From NCBI RefSeq assembly GCF_963678975.1, contig NC_089280.1, positions 14,583,280 through 14,647,279 on the forward strand: a stretch of 64,000 nucleotides of DNA, written 5' to 3'. A model generated the notes under the pieces. The model had not been told where the DNA came from and searched no databases. It saw only the letters and a list, made by a program, of their open reading frames with translations. This DNA comes from Dysidea avara (Eukaryota > Porifera > Demospongiae > Dictyoceratida > Dysideidae). Of the stretch, positions 1-12,612 are shown one piece after another. Position 1 is the stretch's first letter, and every line of letters begins with the position of its first letter. The translations under genes were made by a program, and so were the position numbers.

Positions 1-940
1 TGTACAGTTATAATTATTTTGCTTTATTCTTTAATGATACAAGGTTGTGTGTGTGCGTGTGATTGTGATTGTGAAATCATCAGGCATATAATTAATTAGG
101 TCAGTTAAGTAACTAAAAGTTGACAATAATATTATACTTATTATGTTATATATAGCACTCAGACTATATCTGGCATTTAACAATGTGTACATAAATCTTA
201 GGCATGCCTCTGTTGAAACAGTAACTGCATGCCAAATGCTGCAAGGTATCATCACTAGTTGAAAGGTTGCCTCATGTGGAATGGACTCTAGTTGAAAGGT
301 ACTTCATTGAAGTACACAACGTACCTTGTTATGCTATATTGCCGTCATGCTAAAACAGTGGCTACTTCATAATTTTGTTATATATAAATGCTTCAGTTTC
401 ATGTTGAAAAAATGTTAAAAGGTACCCCATGTTTGAAAGATATATATCTCATGTTAAAGTTGGGTGTTACATAATATATAGCTACCTCATGTTTATAAAG
501 TGCATGTAATTGCCTCCTGCTGAAAGCATTAATTAACTTAATGTTGAAATGCTCATACTAAGTCATAAATCCTCATTTTAAGCATACTTTATATTTACGT
601 ACTATAAATTGATTAGTTGTTTCACAGATTAAATATCATTAACATCTTATTGTATTAGCCAAGCTTATCCAAGCTCAGGTGCATGATTGGCCTAATTTGG
701 GAAAATATTGGGCAGCCCAGAACATGGCTGAGTGAAGTGCCTGACCAAGTTAGTGCACAGCATTCTGCATTAATGACGTGATCTCATCACCATAGCTATT
801 AAGTAGCGAGCATCATTCTGGTCAAGCAGCTTCACTGCACCCAATTTTCCCAAACTCAAAGTTATGCACACACAATAACCACATTGCACACGCAGATGGG
901 TTAGGATCCCCACATGTAATAAGCTAAATCCAGCATCACA
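1..940. other. AT-rich non-coding sequence
   Basis: No convincing gene is visible. The stretch is AT-rich with short ORFs only. From about 250 to 560 a loose phrase like cctcatgttgaaag recurs (near 270, 400, 420, 450, 490, 535), suggesting a decayed, irregular tandem repeat of roughly 35-60 bp. A short (GT)n-like run lies at 45-75. Confidence 0.4.
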
Positions 941-946
941 CACATA

Positions 947-1985
947 ATGAGCATGTTGAGCAGTACACATACATTGAGCATGATAAGCGTTACACATACA
1001 ATGAGCATATCAATTAATACACATACAACGAGCATATCAAGCAGTGCACATACAACGAACATATCAAGCAATACACATACAACGAGCCTATCGAGCAATG
1101 CACTGAGTATGTCGAGCAGTACACATACACTGAGCATGATGAGCAATACACATACACTGAGCATGATGAGCAGTACACATACACTGAGTATGTCGAGCAG
1201 TACACATACACTGAGCATGACAAGCAGTTCACATACACTGAGCATGATGAGCAGTACACATACACTGAGCATGATGAGCAGTACACACAGAGCAGTACAT
1301 ATACACTGAGCATGATGAGCAATACACATACACTGAGCAGGATGAGCAGTACACATGTCGAGCAATACACATACACTGAGCATAACGAGCAGTACACACA
1401 CAATGAGCATATCGAGCAGTACACTTGCACTGAGCATGATGAGCAGCCCACATACACTGAGCATGTCGAGCAGTACACATACACTGAGCATGAAGAGCAG
1501 CACACATACACTGAGCATGACGAGCAGTGCACATACAACAAGCATATCGAGCAGTACACATACAACGAGCCTATCGAGCAGTACACATACACTGAACATG
1601 ATGAGCAGTACACATACACTGAGCATGACAAGCAGTACACATACAACGAGCCTATCTAGCAATACACATACAGTGAGCATGATGAGCAGTAGACATACAA
1701 TGAGCATGTCAAGCAATATGAACATATTGAGCAATGCACTGAGCATGACGAGCAGCAGACAAACAATGAACATATCAAGACATACAGTGAGCATATCGAG
1801 CAGTACACATACAATATTGAGCAGTACACATATACGATGAGCATATCTAGCAGTACACATAAGCTGAACATGTTGAGCAGTATACATACAATGAGCCTAT
1901 CTAGCAGCACACATACAGAATGAGTCTATCTAGCAGCACACATACAGAATGAGCATATCAAGCAGTACACATACAACGAGCAGGG
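947..1985. repeat. Minisatellite, 27-bp unit, about 38 copies
   Basis: A tandem array whose consensus unit reads about gagcagtacacatacactgag followed by catgat, 27 bp in all. Copies differ by substitutions (gat/gtc/gac, cactga/caacga/caatga), with one or two partial units near 1285 and 1820. Because 27 is a multiple of three and the unit lacks stops in several frames, ORFs of up to 328 residues run through it on both strands as 9-residue repeats. The simultaneous openness of many frames argues against coding. The array ends within about 30 bp of the 3' end of the recombinase pseudogene. Confidence 0.93.
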
Positions 1986-2012
1986 CTAACATACCATTAT
2001 GAGGAACTGAGA

Positions 2013-2893
2013 TTAACCTTCAGAGGCTGCTTTATTCCCACTGGAAATGTTGGCATGGGCGAGGAGTGCTGGTACTGATTGTAACATCTTTGGAGAGGAG
2101 TGTATGTACAGTTGGTAAGCATTGCTGCTCCATCTCCTGGTATGCCTGCTGCAGCAGCAGTGGTCGCTGCACCACTTCTAAAACCGTGACTAGAGTAGTT
2201 CTGCTGGCTGTAGCTCGTGTCCTGCAGAAGGTGACAAATGGCGTTTGTGAGCTGCTGTCGGAGGACTGCCTCAACATATAGCTGTAGTGCAGTGGATGTG
2301 CCACTAGCGTGAATGGTGATTGTATGGCCACAACGGAAGGGGTCTGTCTTAGACTGCTCAATGAAAATTGTATACTTATTGCTAACCAGTTGTACATGCT
2401 GCCAGGTTAGGGATGGGGTTGCAAATTCACTGGCTCTCAAGAACCCATAAAAAGCCATGGTAAATGCTGCCCAGAGCAGACGCTTCTCAAGGGGAGAGAA
2501 AGAAGAGTTGACGCGGAGTCGTGATTTTAATGTTTGGAGGACACTGATGGTAATGGGTAGGTGGGTGCGAGTTGATATGCCTTGTGACCTCTTGATTCCT
2601 GTGCAGAGCAGGTGAAGCAGTTCATCTTTTGTAAGATCTTCAAAGCCTCTCTCTAGGTGTTCCAGATGGATGCCAGCAAGGTATACTTTGATGGTTTTAT
2701 ACGATACCTGGCGAGCCATATAGCAGCAGAAGTATCGTAGGGTGAGTGATGAGACTGGGAAGGCTACAGTAGTGTATTGAGCACAGAATTGATGAAGTGC
2801 CTTAATTCCAGCTTAGTATGTTCTCCTGGTTGATGCAGCAACCCCTAAGGATTGATAGTGGCTGAGGAGTCCCTTAAGAGCTGGATCGGCCAT
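2013..2893 (-). pseudogene. Tyrosine recombinase pseudogene (DIRS/Crypton-type element)
   Basis: The minus-strand reading matches the eukaryotic transposon-encoded tyrosine recombinases. From a Met codon at 2891-2893 there is an N-terminal SAM-like core-binding region (ending near the MARQVSYKTIKVYLAGI segment), then the catalytic domain with the first Arg in FLRASEFA and the box HGFRSGAATTAAAAGIP, which contains the H-x-x-R pair. The gene is broken three ways. There is an in-frame TAA at 2813-2815, shortly before AGIKALHQFC. The region between the first Arg and the H-x-x-R box looks shortened. A frameshift follows GIP at about 2140: the expected RWSSNAYQLY segment with the nucleophile Tyr continues in another frame to a stop at 2013-2015. 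The longest intact piece is 1997-2719. No reverse transcriptase or terminal repeat is visible alongside, so DIRS versus Crypton is undecided. Confidence 0.85.
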
Positions 2894-3064
2894 GCACGGA
2901 TGGTATCTGGGTTGTTGGCTGCTTCTGGAGCAAGTCTGTGTAAACGTGGGCACCAAGAAGATATTGCTTTATACCGCAACTGATTGAATTGCATGGTAGC
3001 TATCAAGTGCAGATGTAGCAGCTATCTCTTCAAATGCACACAACCTTTAGCTTCGCCTTCAGTA

Positions 3065-3258
3065 CAGTGGAACTTCTCTTAACAAACTCCCCGAATTAAG
3101 GACACAATAGAAAAAACCTCCATGATGACAAAAATTTTGGTCCCAACTGGTCTGGTTAATACATTTTGTACCTCTGAAAGAGGAAAACCTCTATATTACA
3201 GCAAAAAATTGCCAAAAATTCTTGGTCCCAAAATGTCCGTAATAGAGAGGTTCCACTG
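3065..3258. mobile_element. pogo/Tigger-like MITE, 194 bp
   Basis: Terminal inverted repeats start CAGTGGAACTTCTCTTA at 3065 and, read on the other strand, CAGTGGAACCTCTCTATTA at 3258. The element is flanked by TA on both sides (3063-3064 and 3259-3260), the Tc1/mariner-superfamily target duplication. The interior is AT-rich with no ORF. The CAGTGGAACCTC end resembles known pogo/Tigger ends. Confidence 0.8.
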
Positions 3259-4258
3259 TATTTTGTTTCACATTTTGCCTTGATATTTGCATTGTGTTTT
3301 AAATTTGCCATAACAAATTTTTAGCATTTGTCAAAATCTGTAGTGTCGAAAATTTTAACGATGAATATTTTAACACTGATTTACAGTACATATAGATTTT
3401 TACAGAGATGGACTGGGCTAATGTCTCATAGCCAAACCATTTTTTCTTATGTGTGTGGGTGGGAAAAGGATCTGGCACAATCAAATTTTGGGAAATCTCT
3501 TGCATGGCTTCTGTTTGGAAGGAACGACTACTAAATGGTGTGGATGATGTTGACTCCAATCAAACGCAGGCCCTTCTCTTTCTTTAGGCTTGTGCTTTTA
3601 TGGGATTGTCATCATCCATACTAATCATTGGCAATCAACAATCCTTTCCAATCAGAAACCTCCCCACAATCTTCAACTACTATGCTATTTTCAACAGACT
3701 TTTTTTCTCACCCACATACACACAGGGAAACAAGTTGATGTGCTACTGTGCAGTTAATTTCATAATTCATGAGTTATTTTGTAATTTGGTAATTACATTG
3801 CTATGCACTGCTAAGGAAGCGTAGCTTGAATAAACCACAGAAGTATCTTCTCAACTGTTTTGTAGTGTCTCTGTTGTGTTTTCTCATGCAAAACTGTTTA
3901 GAAAAGCCCTCAAGGCTGCCCTTCATGTTTGTTTGCATGGACAGTCCTCCTTTCATCTCAAAGAAATTCGTTATTTCTGATAGTGTATGAAGGTTGCTTT
4001 ACATCCATATAGCACATTGTGAAAGGCATTCATAATGTCTTCAGAAACTCGCTTCACCCATTTGTCAAGCTGGCACAAATAAACCACCTCAAAGCAAAAG
4101 CTCACCTACCTGGGAGGTTGCGTGATTTACTGGTGTTCCATATAAGGCTGGTATGTACATTTATGACACAAACAATAGCCGGAATGTTTTACTGATCAAT
4201 TCCTTATTTTTCATGCATCGTCCAAATGGATGCATGATAGAGCTGAATTGCTCTGTAG
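3259..4258. other. Non-coding sequence with one dispersed-repeat fragment
   Basis: There is no convincing gene. About 3755-3826 matches, in opposite orientation, about 61308-61385: both contain ttgctatgcactgctaagga with flanking cataatt/attac runs. This piece therefore belongs to a dispersed repeat family. Confidence 0.5.
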
Positions 4259-4269
4259 GTGTCACAGGA

Positions 4270-4345
4270 TTGTGAATGGAAAGAGAAACACCAGAAGAAG
4301 CGGAATTCAGAAGAACAAGTAAGAAGAAGGAAACACGATAGACAT
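4270..4345 (+). repeat. STPR-like arginine-rich coding relic
   Basis: The segment around agagaaacaccagaagaagc (about 4283-4302) closely matches positions about 58397-58416. In the same frame it reads RETPEEAEFRRTSKKKETR before a stop. The counterpart at 58338-58505 reads RETPEEAEERRRR, so both look like fragments of an STPR (23-residue arginine-rich repeat) protein of the kind found in some mobile-element proteins. The longer 70-residue ORF here is in a different frame and is probably not real. Confidence 0.5.
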
Positions 4346-4471
4346 AATAGACAAAAAGAACTGATGAATGTCAGAACAAGTGGAGCTATGAGACAACAGC
4401 ATGACAGGCACAGGAGGATATTAATAATTAACTCAACAAAGATACAGAATAAACATACAGCTAAACATTAA

Positions 4472-7400
4472 ACAGAGGGTCACTTTTTGTTTACTCCACC
4501 ATAACATGAGGATTTTCCTGATATATAAGCCTAAGCCAGGTCCACAGGCCTGAGGGCATGGACATCAGTTTGGCTATCATGCACATATAACAAATCTTCC
4601 TTAAGTCCTACACCACACACCAAAGTTGGAGTGGTGTATTATTGTTCTCCATATGTAAGGCTATAAACACATATGTATGCACTGAATATACTGCTTATAA
4701 GCTGAAAATTTAGCTAAATGACCGCTACTTTATAATTTCAATTTCCTGATGCAGCTTATAGTTAACTGAAGCAGCTTGTAGTTTACAACCAAACGTAAGT
4801 AGGATATTTATAATAGTACTGAAGCAAACAAGACATGCAAATTTTAATCCCAAATTTAGCCAATGGTGTACTCTATGAATTAATGAATAACATAAAAAGC
4901 GATCGTCTATCTGTTGCACTGTAGCTGCTTACTCACCAGTATTTGTGTTTATCTAATGATCAGTGCTCATAGCATAAATTCCTGACTGGTATGCAAGAGG
5001 ATGTGGATATGAATCCAGCTGGTGGTGCATTTTCTTCTTTCTAACCGTACCTTATTGGGAACACTTTTCACAGCTCAACTTTTAACTCATATACTGATCA
5101 TATATCAAGTTACAATCCGGGATTTTAATTATCTGGTAACTTGAATATTGTTGCTGTAAATTTAGTTCCTGCTTTTGCTTTTTTCTTTACAGCACATTGA
5201 ATGCACGACTAAGAAGATGAGTAACATTCCTGTCAAATCCACAGAGAAACAATGTTGCTGTTTGCAGACCAGCCTTTTAATTGTAATACATTAATGATAT
5301 CCAGCTCATTCCTGGTTTTATTCTCGTCTAGGTTGCAACTGCTTTTCATATATTTTTAGTACACTTTTGTTATATCATATCCAAAAAAAGTTTTGTTTTC
5401 AGCTCTGACATAGACTGCAGGGGTTTTGTTTAGCAGATTTGTGTGCATGGCATGCTGGGCAGACAAATTGCATATACATGTTTGTCAGTCTGTGTGTTGT
5501 ATTAGACTAGATGAAAAGTATTACATATGTTTATTTGTACTTGATGTTCAAATTCTTTGCCGCACATCTAATGTAAATGTGCAGTAGTATGTGAAATTGT
5601 AAAGATCACAGTGTAAACCGTGATGCACCATCCTTGAAGGCTTGAAGCTTTGTTCTTAGTCCTTTCTATATACATAAATATTGAAGGTGTGCAACTTGCA
5701 TGATAAGACAGGCACTGCAATGCTATAAAATACCATCAAATCCAGATAGGTATAGTTTAATAGATATTCACACATATTATATCACTCCATCGCCAATCTA
5801 CCAGATTCATTCTGCTGCAAATTGATTAATTATGATGCTGGAGAATCTGTATTACATTTATGTAAGTATTAGCTAAGTATTTTCGTAGATAGACGGCCAA
5901 CAATTGACTGTACACACGGTAGGCTACCTCATGATGTGATGCTCACTCATGTGCACTAAATCGAACGATTAAAAAGTACTCTTAAATCGATTACCCATAC
6001 TTTGTGGTAAGGAATCACATAAAAAATTTTTGATTAACACTAATCTACATCAGCAGACAAATGCATGCAATTATCCCCCTACACAGAAGCACACACTGGC
6101 ATTATTGCTACCATATATGTCATGATGAAGTATAATTGCACCTACTGCAATACTATAACAGATGTATACTGAACTCAGTGTAACAACATATGTTGGGTCA
6201 TGAAATGTGGCCTAATATGTCCAGCTTTACTACAATGTGGAATGTTTTTAGCATCTGTTCTGGATATACTAAATATAGATTACAGATCTGTGAAGTAATA
6301 CCTGTGTTACTGTGAACCATAAATTTAATTTATGACATGTGTAATTTATGGGCACTCATGTTTATGAACCTTGTCTTGATCTATTGTGAACTTAAATATA
6401 TCATAAGTGCTATCCTATGGCCACTATTGACCTGTGAGAGAGTTGGTGCCAGAATCTTGACATGAAAATGTAGTAAATATTCTAGACCAACATTGACTCA
6501 ATTCTCTGGCAGTGTGTATAATCTAGCCACGATAGCTGGAATCTGGTACACCTTCTACATCCAATCTAACCATAAACAACTGACCAATAAGCAAAGTCTA
6601 ATAATTCACAAAGTGCACCCGATACTACATGAAATGCTCCATGGTTGTTGTAATAGAAGTATGAAATACCAAAGAATCACAGAGCCAATAATACCAATTA
6701 TAGATGTAGCTCTTAACGAGCAAATATCTAAGTGAGACATTGGTGCCCACAATGTTTTCTGTAAGGTATAAGCGGTACTAGTTCTGCCCTAGGAGCATTG
6801 CTTGCATTTACTGATATAGTATTGACTCTATTTACTTGTTTTGCATGGTTATGCAGCAGCTAGAGGGTTTGTTGTTTGTGGTACGTGTGTATTTGCATGC
6901 ATGTGAGTTTGCATGCATGTGAGTTTGCATGGGTGTTCATGCTACTCAGATGTTAAGTGTCACCTCATGCAGCCTAGTCATATATACAGCATAACCATCA
7001 ATCAGTGTTTGTTCTCATATAAAAATTGTTAACTATATATAGCTAATTTGCAATGCATATCACTCAGTGAGGTTGCTGCATTTTCAGACTGACTTGTGGT
7101 GCTTCTTTCCAGCCACTCAACCTCTGCTATATGATCTTGAATTCTCCTCCATATCTCCATCAGCATATTACAGTAGCTAATGATGTGCTTGTAGACTTCG
7201 CAGATGAATAACTGCCACATATATTTACCAGCGGAGACAAGACAATAATGTAGACTCAGCATGTAGTGGCAATTTGAGAATGGAAAGCATTATAGAATCA
7301 TGTCTTAACAGTATCAGTTTCAATCATACACATGCAAAGAAAAGTATTCATTCTTTGGATGGTCTTACACTTGGGTTGAAGTATTTCATTTCTATGTAGA

Positions 7401-9014
7401 ACAACTGTACGAGTTCCAGTAATTCAGAAATCTCTGGTTTCTTCTGCCAAGTGTTTATTTACGTAGCTACACATACACCGTAAAAATGCAAATATACAGA
7501 TTTTATTTCTATACTGGAATATAATATATTATCTACTTTTTATTACAAATGTGTAATACAGGCTGAAAATTGCATGGCTATAGTGTAAGGTGTGTAAATG
7601 GTTATGAGTCATAACAGTTTTTAAAAAGTATGAAAGTTTTATATTCCCACATGCTCTGATATCATGGGTCAGTCACATATGAACCGCAAATTTCTCAGCA
7701 CCAATCAATGATGTGCTAAAACTACGTCACTCAAGAATCTGTACTTATAGGGCTTACTTGTCTGCATGTACTCATGCATTATATCCCTTCTATTGCTGGT
7801 GTTACTTAGCTGTAAAGTTGGTGTGCAGTCGCTGATAAAATACAATACCATATCAGTATCTGGTATCTGTATTTCAAATCCATACATTTTATGCCCTACT
7901 GATTTAGATACCTAAAACAGACTGTTTACAAAGTTACTGCTAAAAACCCATAAAACAAGAAGGGATCACAGTCAATATGTACTGTAAACTTGACCCAGCT
8001 ACATATTTCAGTTTTGACTCAAGGGATTTATTATAATATTGTCAATGAAACTTCCATCGTTGTCATCAATTTATTGTTGGAAAATCCGTATCTATCAAAC
8101 CATAGTTCTATAAGTAATATTTAAAAACAAAACCACAGTACTGTCAAATGGTCTGGAAAAATGTTAATTCATTTGTAGGGCCTGTATGTCTACCTGCCCA
8201 CCCATGCATTGTATCCCTTCTACTATAAGTGTTACTTGAAAACTGATAAATTAAATCTTTTTAAAACACCAGCCAGTCATTTCTGTGTTTCAAAGCCTTA
8301 TTATAGAACAATGCCTAGTATGATAGAAGTGGTTAGACGTTCAGACATAATGTAGCAGTTAGATCATGTTGTTGAGCTAATTATTGGCAAATGCTTACAT
8401 TCATGTACAGTCTTCCTTGCACACAAATGCTATATTCTGCCAGTCTGAATGTTTGCAAAGTTGATTAACATTCAGATAAGTCAGTGAACATTGCAGCCAC
8501 ACCTACAATATTCAAATGTTGATGAGAACACCCTGTGTAATATCTAATTATGCATTGCAAACCCTGTTCATTAGTAGTCTGCCGGTCAGACTGTATCTTT
8601 CTTTTGTCATTCACTATATCGGTACAAGATATGCAGTCTAGCTGACAAGACTAGTAATTTAAATGGACTGTACGTGGTTATAAGTAAAGGCGTCAGAGTA
8701 GGTGCGACCAAATCTTTACCACCTTTTGGCTGAATAAAAAACCTTTCAAACTTGATGAAGCTAAAATGTGAACATGTATTACTTATCATTTGTTTGATGA
8801 CAACAATTGATGGAATCAACAATTAATTACACATAACCTGTCCTTCACCAAAACCACACCATCCATATTAAACACCTCTAAAAATAACTGTTATAATTAG
8901 CTTTGTTTCTCTTTGTGGCTATACTTTGGAAATTGATGAACTCAAATGGTTATAGGGTTACAGGTGTTCTTTTTTGGTTAGTCTCCAGCTTTATCCCTAA
9001 CATTGCTTTATCCC
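4472..9014. other. AT-rich non-coding sequence
   Basis: No gene is supported. ORFs are under 80 codons with no recognisable domain. A 16-bp direct repeat (gtttgcatgcatgtga) occurs about three times at 6889-6935. Two related passages near 7760-7815 and 8195-8240 share catgcattatatcccttct followed by a tactg/ctatgtgttactt-type stretch, probably a weak dispersed repeat. Confidence 0.4.
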
Positions 9015-9131
9015 TAAAAGAAATTTTATACGATGCTATGTCTGGAAGCAATTTTGGACTGCAACACTCTAACAATTGTTACGAGTGTTGCAGCCCAAAA
9101 TTGCTTCCAGATATAGCATCTTAAAATTTCT
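9015..9131. repeat. Hairpin (fold-back) element, about 52-bp arms
   Basis: A near-perfect inverted repeat. The left arm begins aaaagaaattttatacgatg and runs through gcaattttggactgcaacac. The right arm is its reverse complement apart from about four mismatches or indels, ending agatatagcatcttaaaatt. The loop is itself a small palindrome (aacaattgtt). There is no coding capacity. It may be a MITE or the scar of a fold-back element. Confidence 0.85.
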
Positions 9132-10395
9132 TTTCCTCAGGCAGCATGTCCTCAGACCCATAGACTAGCAGCATAATATTATTTACCTGCTTTCACGTTT
9201 ACTCTGATGCCTCTGGTTATAAGTGACTTATAGCAACTAATATACCAAATCCATATGGTTTATAATGCAAGACACTATCACATACATACGTATACAGCTT
9301 CTGTGAATACTTACATGGCATCACGTATAGAGAAAGCATCATAAAGCCATTAGCTAATATCTTTGATCACAGGTGTGGTGTAGTAAGTGGCTATTTTGTT
9401 GTGGTTGTATGTAGCCATGTTAATGGGTTCATTCCATATATGCTATAAGTTTGTCCGAGCATGCCGCCTGTGTTACGTTGAAAATGCAATGTCTCCCACA
9501 GTGTGGGCTAAGTGGCAATTATTCCACACGTGTACATGTATCAATATACAAACATGTTAACAAGTTATGGACTTCCGTTTACATTTGTAGGTGCTTATTA
9601 TGAAGGCGTTATGAGGTGTTGTCTCCTTCCCAAATATAATTTTCAAAAGGTATCTCAAGCAGACATTGAAGGAGCACCTTTGTTTTATTCCAGGAAATGC
9701 ATAGCTACATGAAAATCTCCGTGTGGTCTTATAAGGATATGTTAGTGAAATCCACTTCATACAAACAAAGGATATGTAGAGTATGTATGTCTTCCATTGT
9801 TAGTATCCTTTCATTAATACTTTTAAATTTAATACTTATCAACTGAAACCATGTACGTCTTTCAAGGACTAATACATGATATCACATATCTCATGGATAA
9901 TGGGATTGTCTATTATCATATTCCTAGTGTAAGAACCATCATACCTACAAGGCTTAATTTAATATTGCTGCATGATGTTCTGCCTTACCAATTCTGTCTA
10001 CTAAACTATTGGCTTGAAATACACCTGCCTCCGATGTACAGTACGAAGATCACAGAGGACAAAACCAATACATTTTATTAAACAGTTTGTTTTAAAACTG
10101 CATGTTTTTGCTGTATAATATTCTATCAAAGCTAAACATACGTAAATATGTGTACATGTAGCTGTATCTAATTTTTAAGGCTTAGTAGTGTCTTGTCTGC
10201 TTTGGATTATTTAGAACTAAGTATGAGTCATTCAGACACTTGTACCACATTCATGGTTTCTGACTGACCACATATCTATCCCAGTGTCTAGTCACTCTGT
10301 CACTGAACTGAAAGCCCTAAGTTAGTTACTATACATCTCCCTGTGATGAGCAAAGTTGAGTTCAATAACTAATTGTTATTTTACAATTGCATGTA

Positions 10396-10602
10396 CCGTA
10401 TAGAAGGAAACTTTGGCAAAGGTAAACTTTGGCAAATAGCCAGCTAAAGTGTATTTGGTGAATTCGATCTCAATCTTTAGCTATAAAGATACTAATCTCA
10501 GGCACTATGAGTAATTGGCAGGTTAAACTTTGGTGGCAAATTTGTAGCAAATTGCCAAATTCGCCACAAAGTTTTTCCCCGCCAAAGATTCCCTTTGGTA
10601 CA
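10396..10602. mobile_element. Short element with TTTGGCAAA repeats
   Basis: The left end reads about accgtatagaaggaaacttt and the right end contains aaagattccctttggta. The interior repeats aaactttggcaaa and its complement. A related, longer copy lies at 33707-34238. The ends are degenerate, so boundaries are approximate. Confidence 0.55.
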
Positions 10603-11472
10603 AAACAAAAGCCTTAATGATGGTAAACTTTATTTCCAAACTGTAATATAGTACATAGTAGTTTCTATGCATTTTATGGTGAGGACTGGCATATTTACTC
10701 TCCAAGAGCTATGTGAACTAGATTTGTCATAATATAATTTGCTATTAATTTAATGTGTGCATCTAGCTAATCTTATGAGACTGTCATCTTGCAAGTAGGT
10801 AATGCTGAAACATTGCAGAAGCTCACCAGACTTTTAAGCAATTCTGAGTACACTAACTACACATGCCACACAATCAACATGTGAGTTGCTAACCTTCAAA
10901 AAATCAAAATGACACTGTAGTCTGTAAATGTAGTAACAATGTTTTAGAAGTAGTGTAAGGTAGTTAATAGCCATCAGATGTATGAACATATATGGTTGTG
11001 ACCATTAAAGATTCTTTTGAGGACATGTGTTGGTGTCTATGGTATCATGTTTATGATTTTATCTAGATCTTTTAATCACCAAAGCTAAATCACTAATAAA
11101 GAAAATCGTGGCCACCAGTGGGGTCACAGTAACTTTGAGCACCAAGAATGCAAGCTCATGGGGTTATGATTATTTCCTTCATTTTATGTACAAAATGCAG
11201 CATAAGTTCAATGGAAGCATGAAACTGGATTTTATCATTCCGTATACAGTACAACAAGGATGAGCATATTATTGTCAATGCAGAATTAAATTTCAGTACA
11301 GGCATGACTGCGCTATTCTATTCTTCTGTCTGCATTTCAAAGTCATATAGCAGTATATACTACTGAAAGATAATTATATTATATTGCAAAACTACTGAAT
11401 CCATGTATATGGATTGCTAGACCACAATAATTTGTCTGTACATACAACAATGGTTAAAAAATACTCTGGTTG

Positions 11473-11758
11473 CAGGGGCGGATCTAGGGGGGGGGGGGGG
11501 GGGTGGGTTCAAAGGGTTCCATGGAACCCCCTTTTGAAAGAGCTAATAGAGCAGTCAAGATCGAGATACGCTAATAGAGCAGTCACAGTATTCTTAAGAG
11601 GAGCAGTGTAGCAAGCTAGTAGTTATAAATAAATTGGTGAAGGACACTATTGTCAGTATCTCTAGATGATGACTTTTTTTTGGTCTTCAACCTACAGCTA
11701 GGCTGAAATTGCAATTCCAGAGTGGAACCCCCTTTTAAAAAGTCTGGATCCTCCCCTG
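11473..11758. mobile_element. hAT-like MITE, 286 bp
   Basis: The ends are inverted repeats: caggggcggatctag at 11473 and, on the other strand, caggggaggatccag ending at 11758. The 5 bp ggttg flank both ends (11468-11472 and 11759-11763); hAT elements normally make 8-bp duplications, so the flank is only partly preserved. The interior begins with a run of about 20 G and carries two copies of taatagagcagtca (about 11546-11585), the dispersed motif seen elsewhere in the window. Confidence 0.7.
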
Positions 11759-11763
11759 GGTTG

Positions 11764-12612
11764 GATATACATGTGAACTTCCTTATTATTCCACGCTAGT
11801 ATAATGTTGGTCACACAGTGATCGTACTTTGCAAGTTTAGACTGGCATGAAATATTACAATCATAACTCAGCGATTCATGACATTTCTTAATTTACAATT
11901 ATTACTAACGCAGTAATCTCGTACAATACACATGCACATATTAACAATACACAAACAGCTGATGGCCCTTAGGTATTCACCATGTTCTACCACAATGCAG
12001 CTCTTTACCAGAGCTGCCACAATACAACACAAAAATACACATGCAGGATAGCATCAGTGCATAAGCTCTGCAAGTGACTTGTATGTATTCCTGACAAGTG
12101 TTTAAGTCTACCTCCCACATGTATGCACAAATTAAAATTGATATATATGTGGATTCAGCTCTTTGGTTAAAAGCCATAGCTATAATATTTTACACTCAAG
12201 GTTACAGGGAATGATGATATGGCAGTGGAGTGGCCCGGTGCATATAGGGAGTATGTGGCTGTTGACACCTTTCAAATGCAGTGCATTCTTGCTGCCAACC
12301 AGAATACATTCTAGTTGTACCCAATGTTAAAATTTCTTCCAGATTCCTAAGAAGGCAAATATATTTTGTCGTACCACTGTATGTAAAACATTCTGTGTAT
12401 GCACCTTTGTAACATTAATGATATACCGTTTAAATTGACTGATACATTGTAAATAATATTGTCAATATTCATTAATGTACAACACACAATATTGTGGTAG
12501 TTTTACAAATAGCGTACAGAATAAGTATATAGCTATACAAAACTCAATCAACTACAAGTATGTAATCATGTATATCAAGTTATATTTACAACAGTTACAA
12601 TTATTCATTTAA
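11764..12612. other. Non-coding sequence downstream of the CRD genes
   Basis: No gene was recognised. The part nearest 12612 should include the 3' UTR of the neighbouring minus-strand CRD gene. An ATTAAA overlaps that gene's stop (12608-12613, minus), but no canonical polyadenylation signal stands out. Confidence 0.35.

Noticed and set aside
901..1887. A 328-residue minus-strand ORF of 9-residue repeats
   Set aside because: It lies wholly in the 27-bp minisatellite. Several frames on both strands are open at once, because the unit length is a multiple of three.
4259..4471. A 70-residue lysine/arginine-rich ORF
   Set aside because: The similarity to the STPR fragment at 58.4 kb is in a different reading frame, so this ORF is a shadow.
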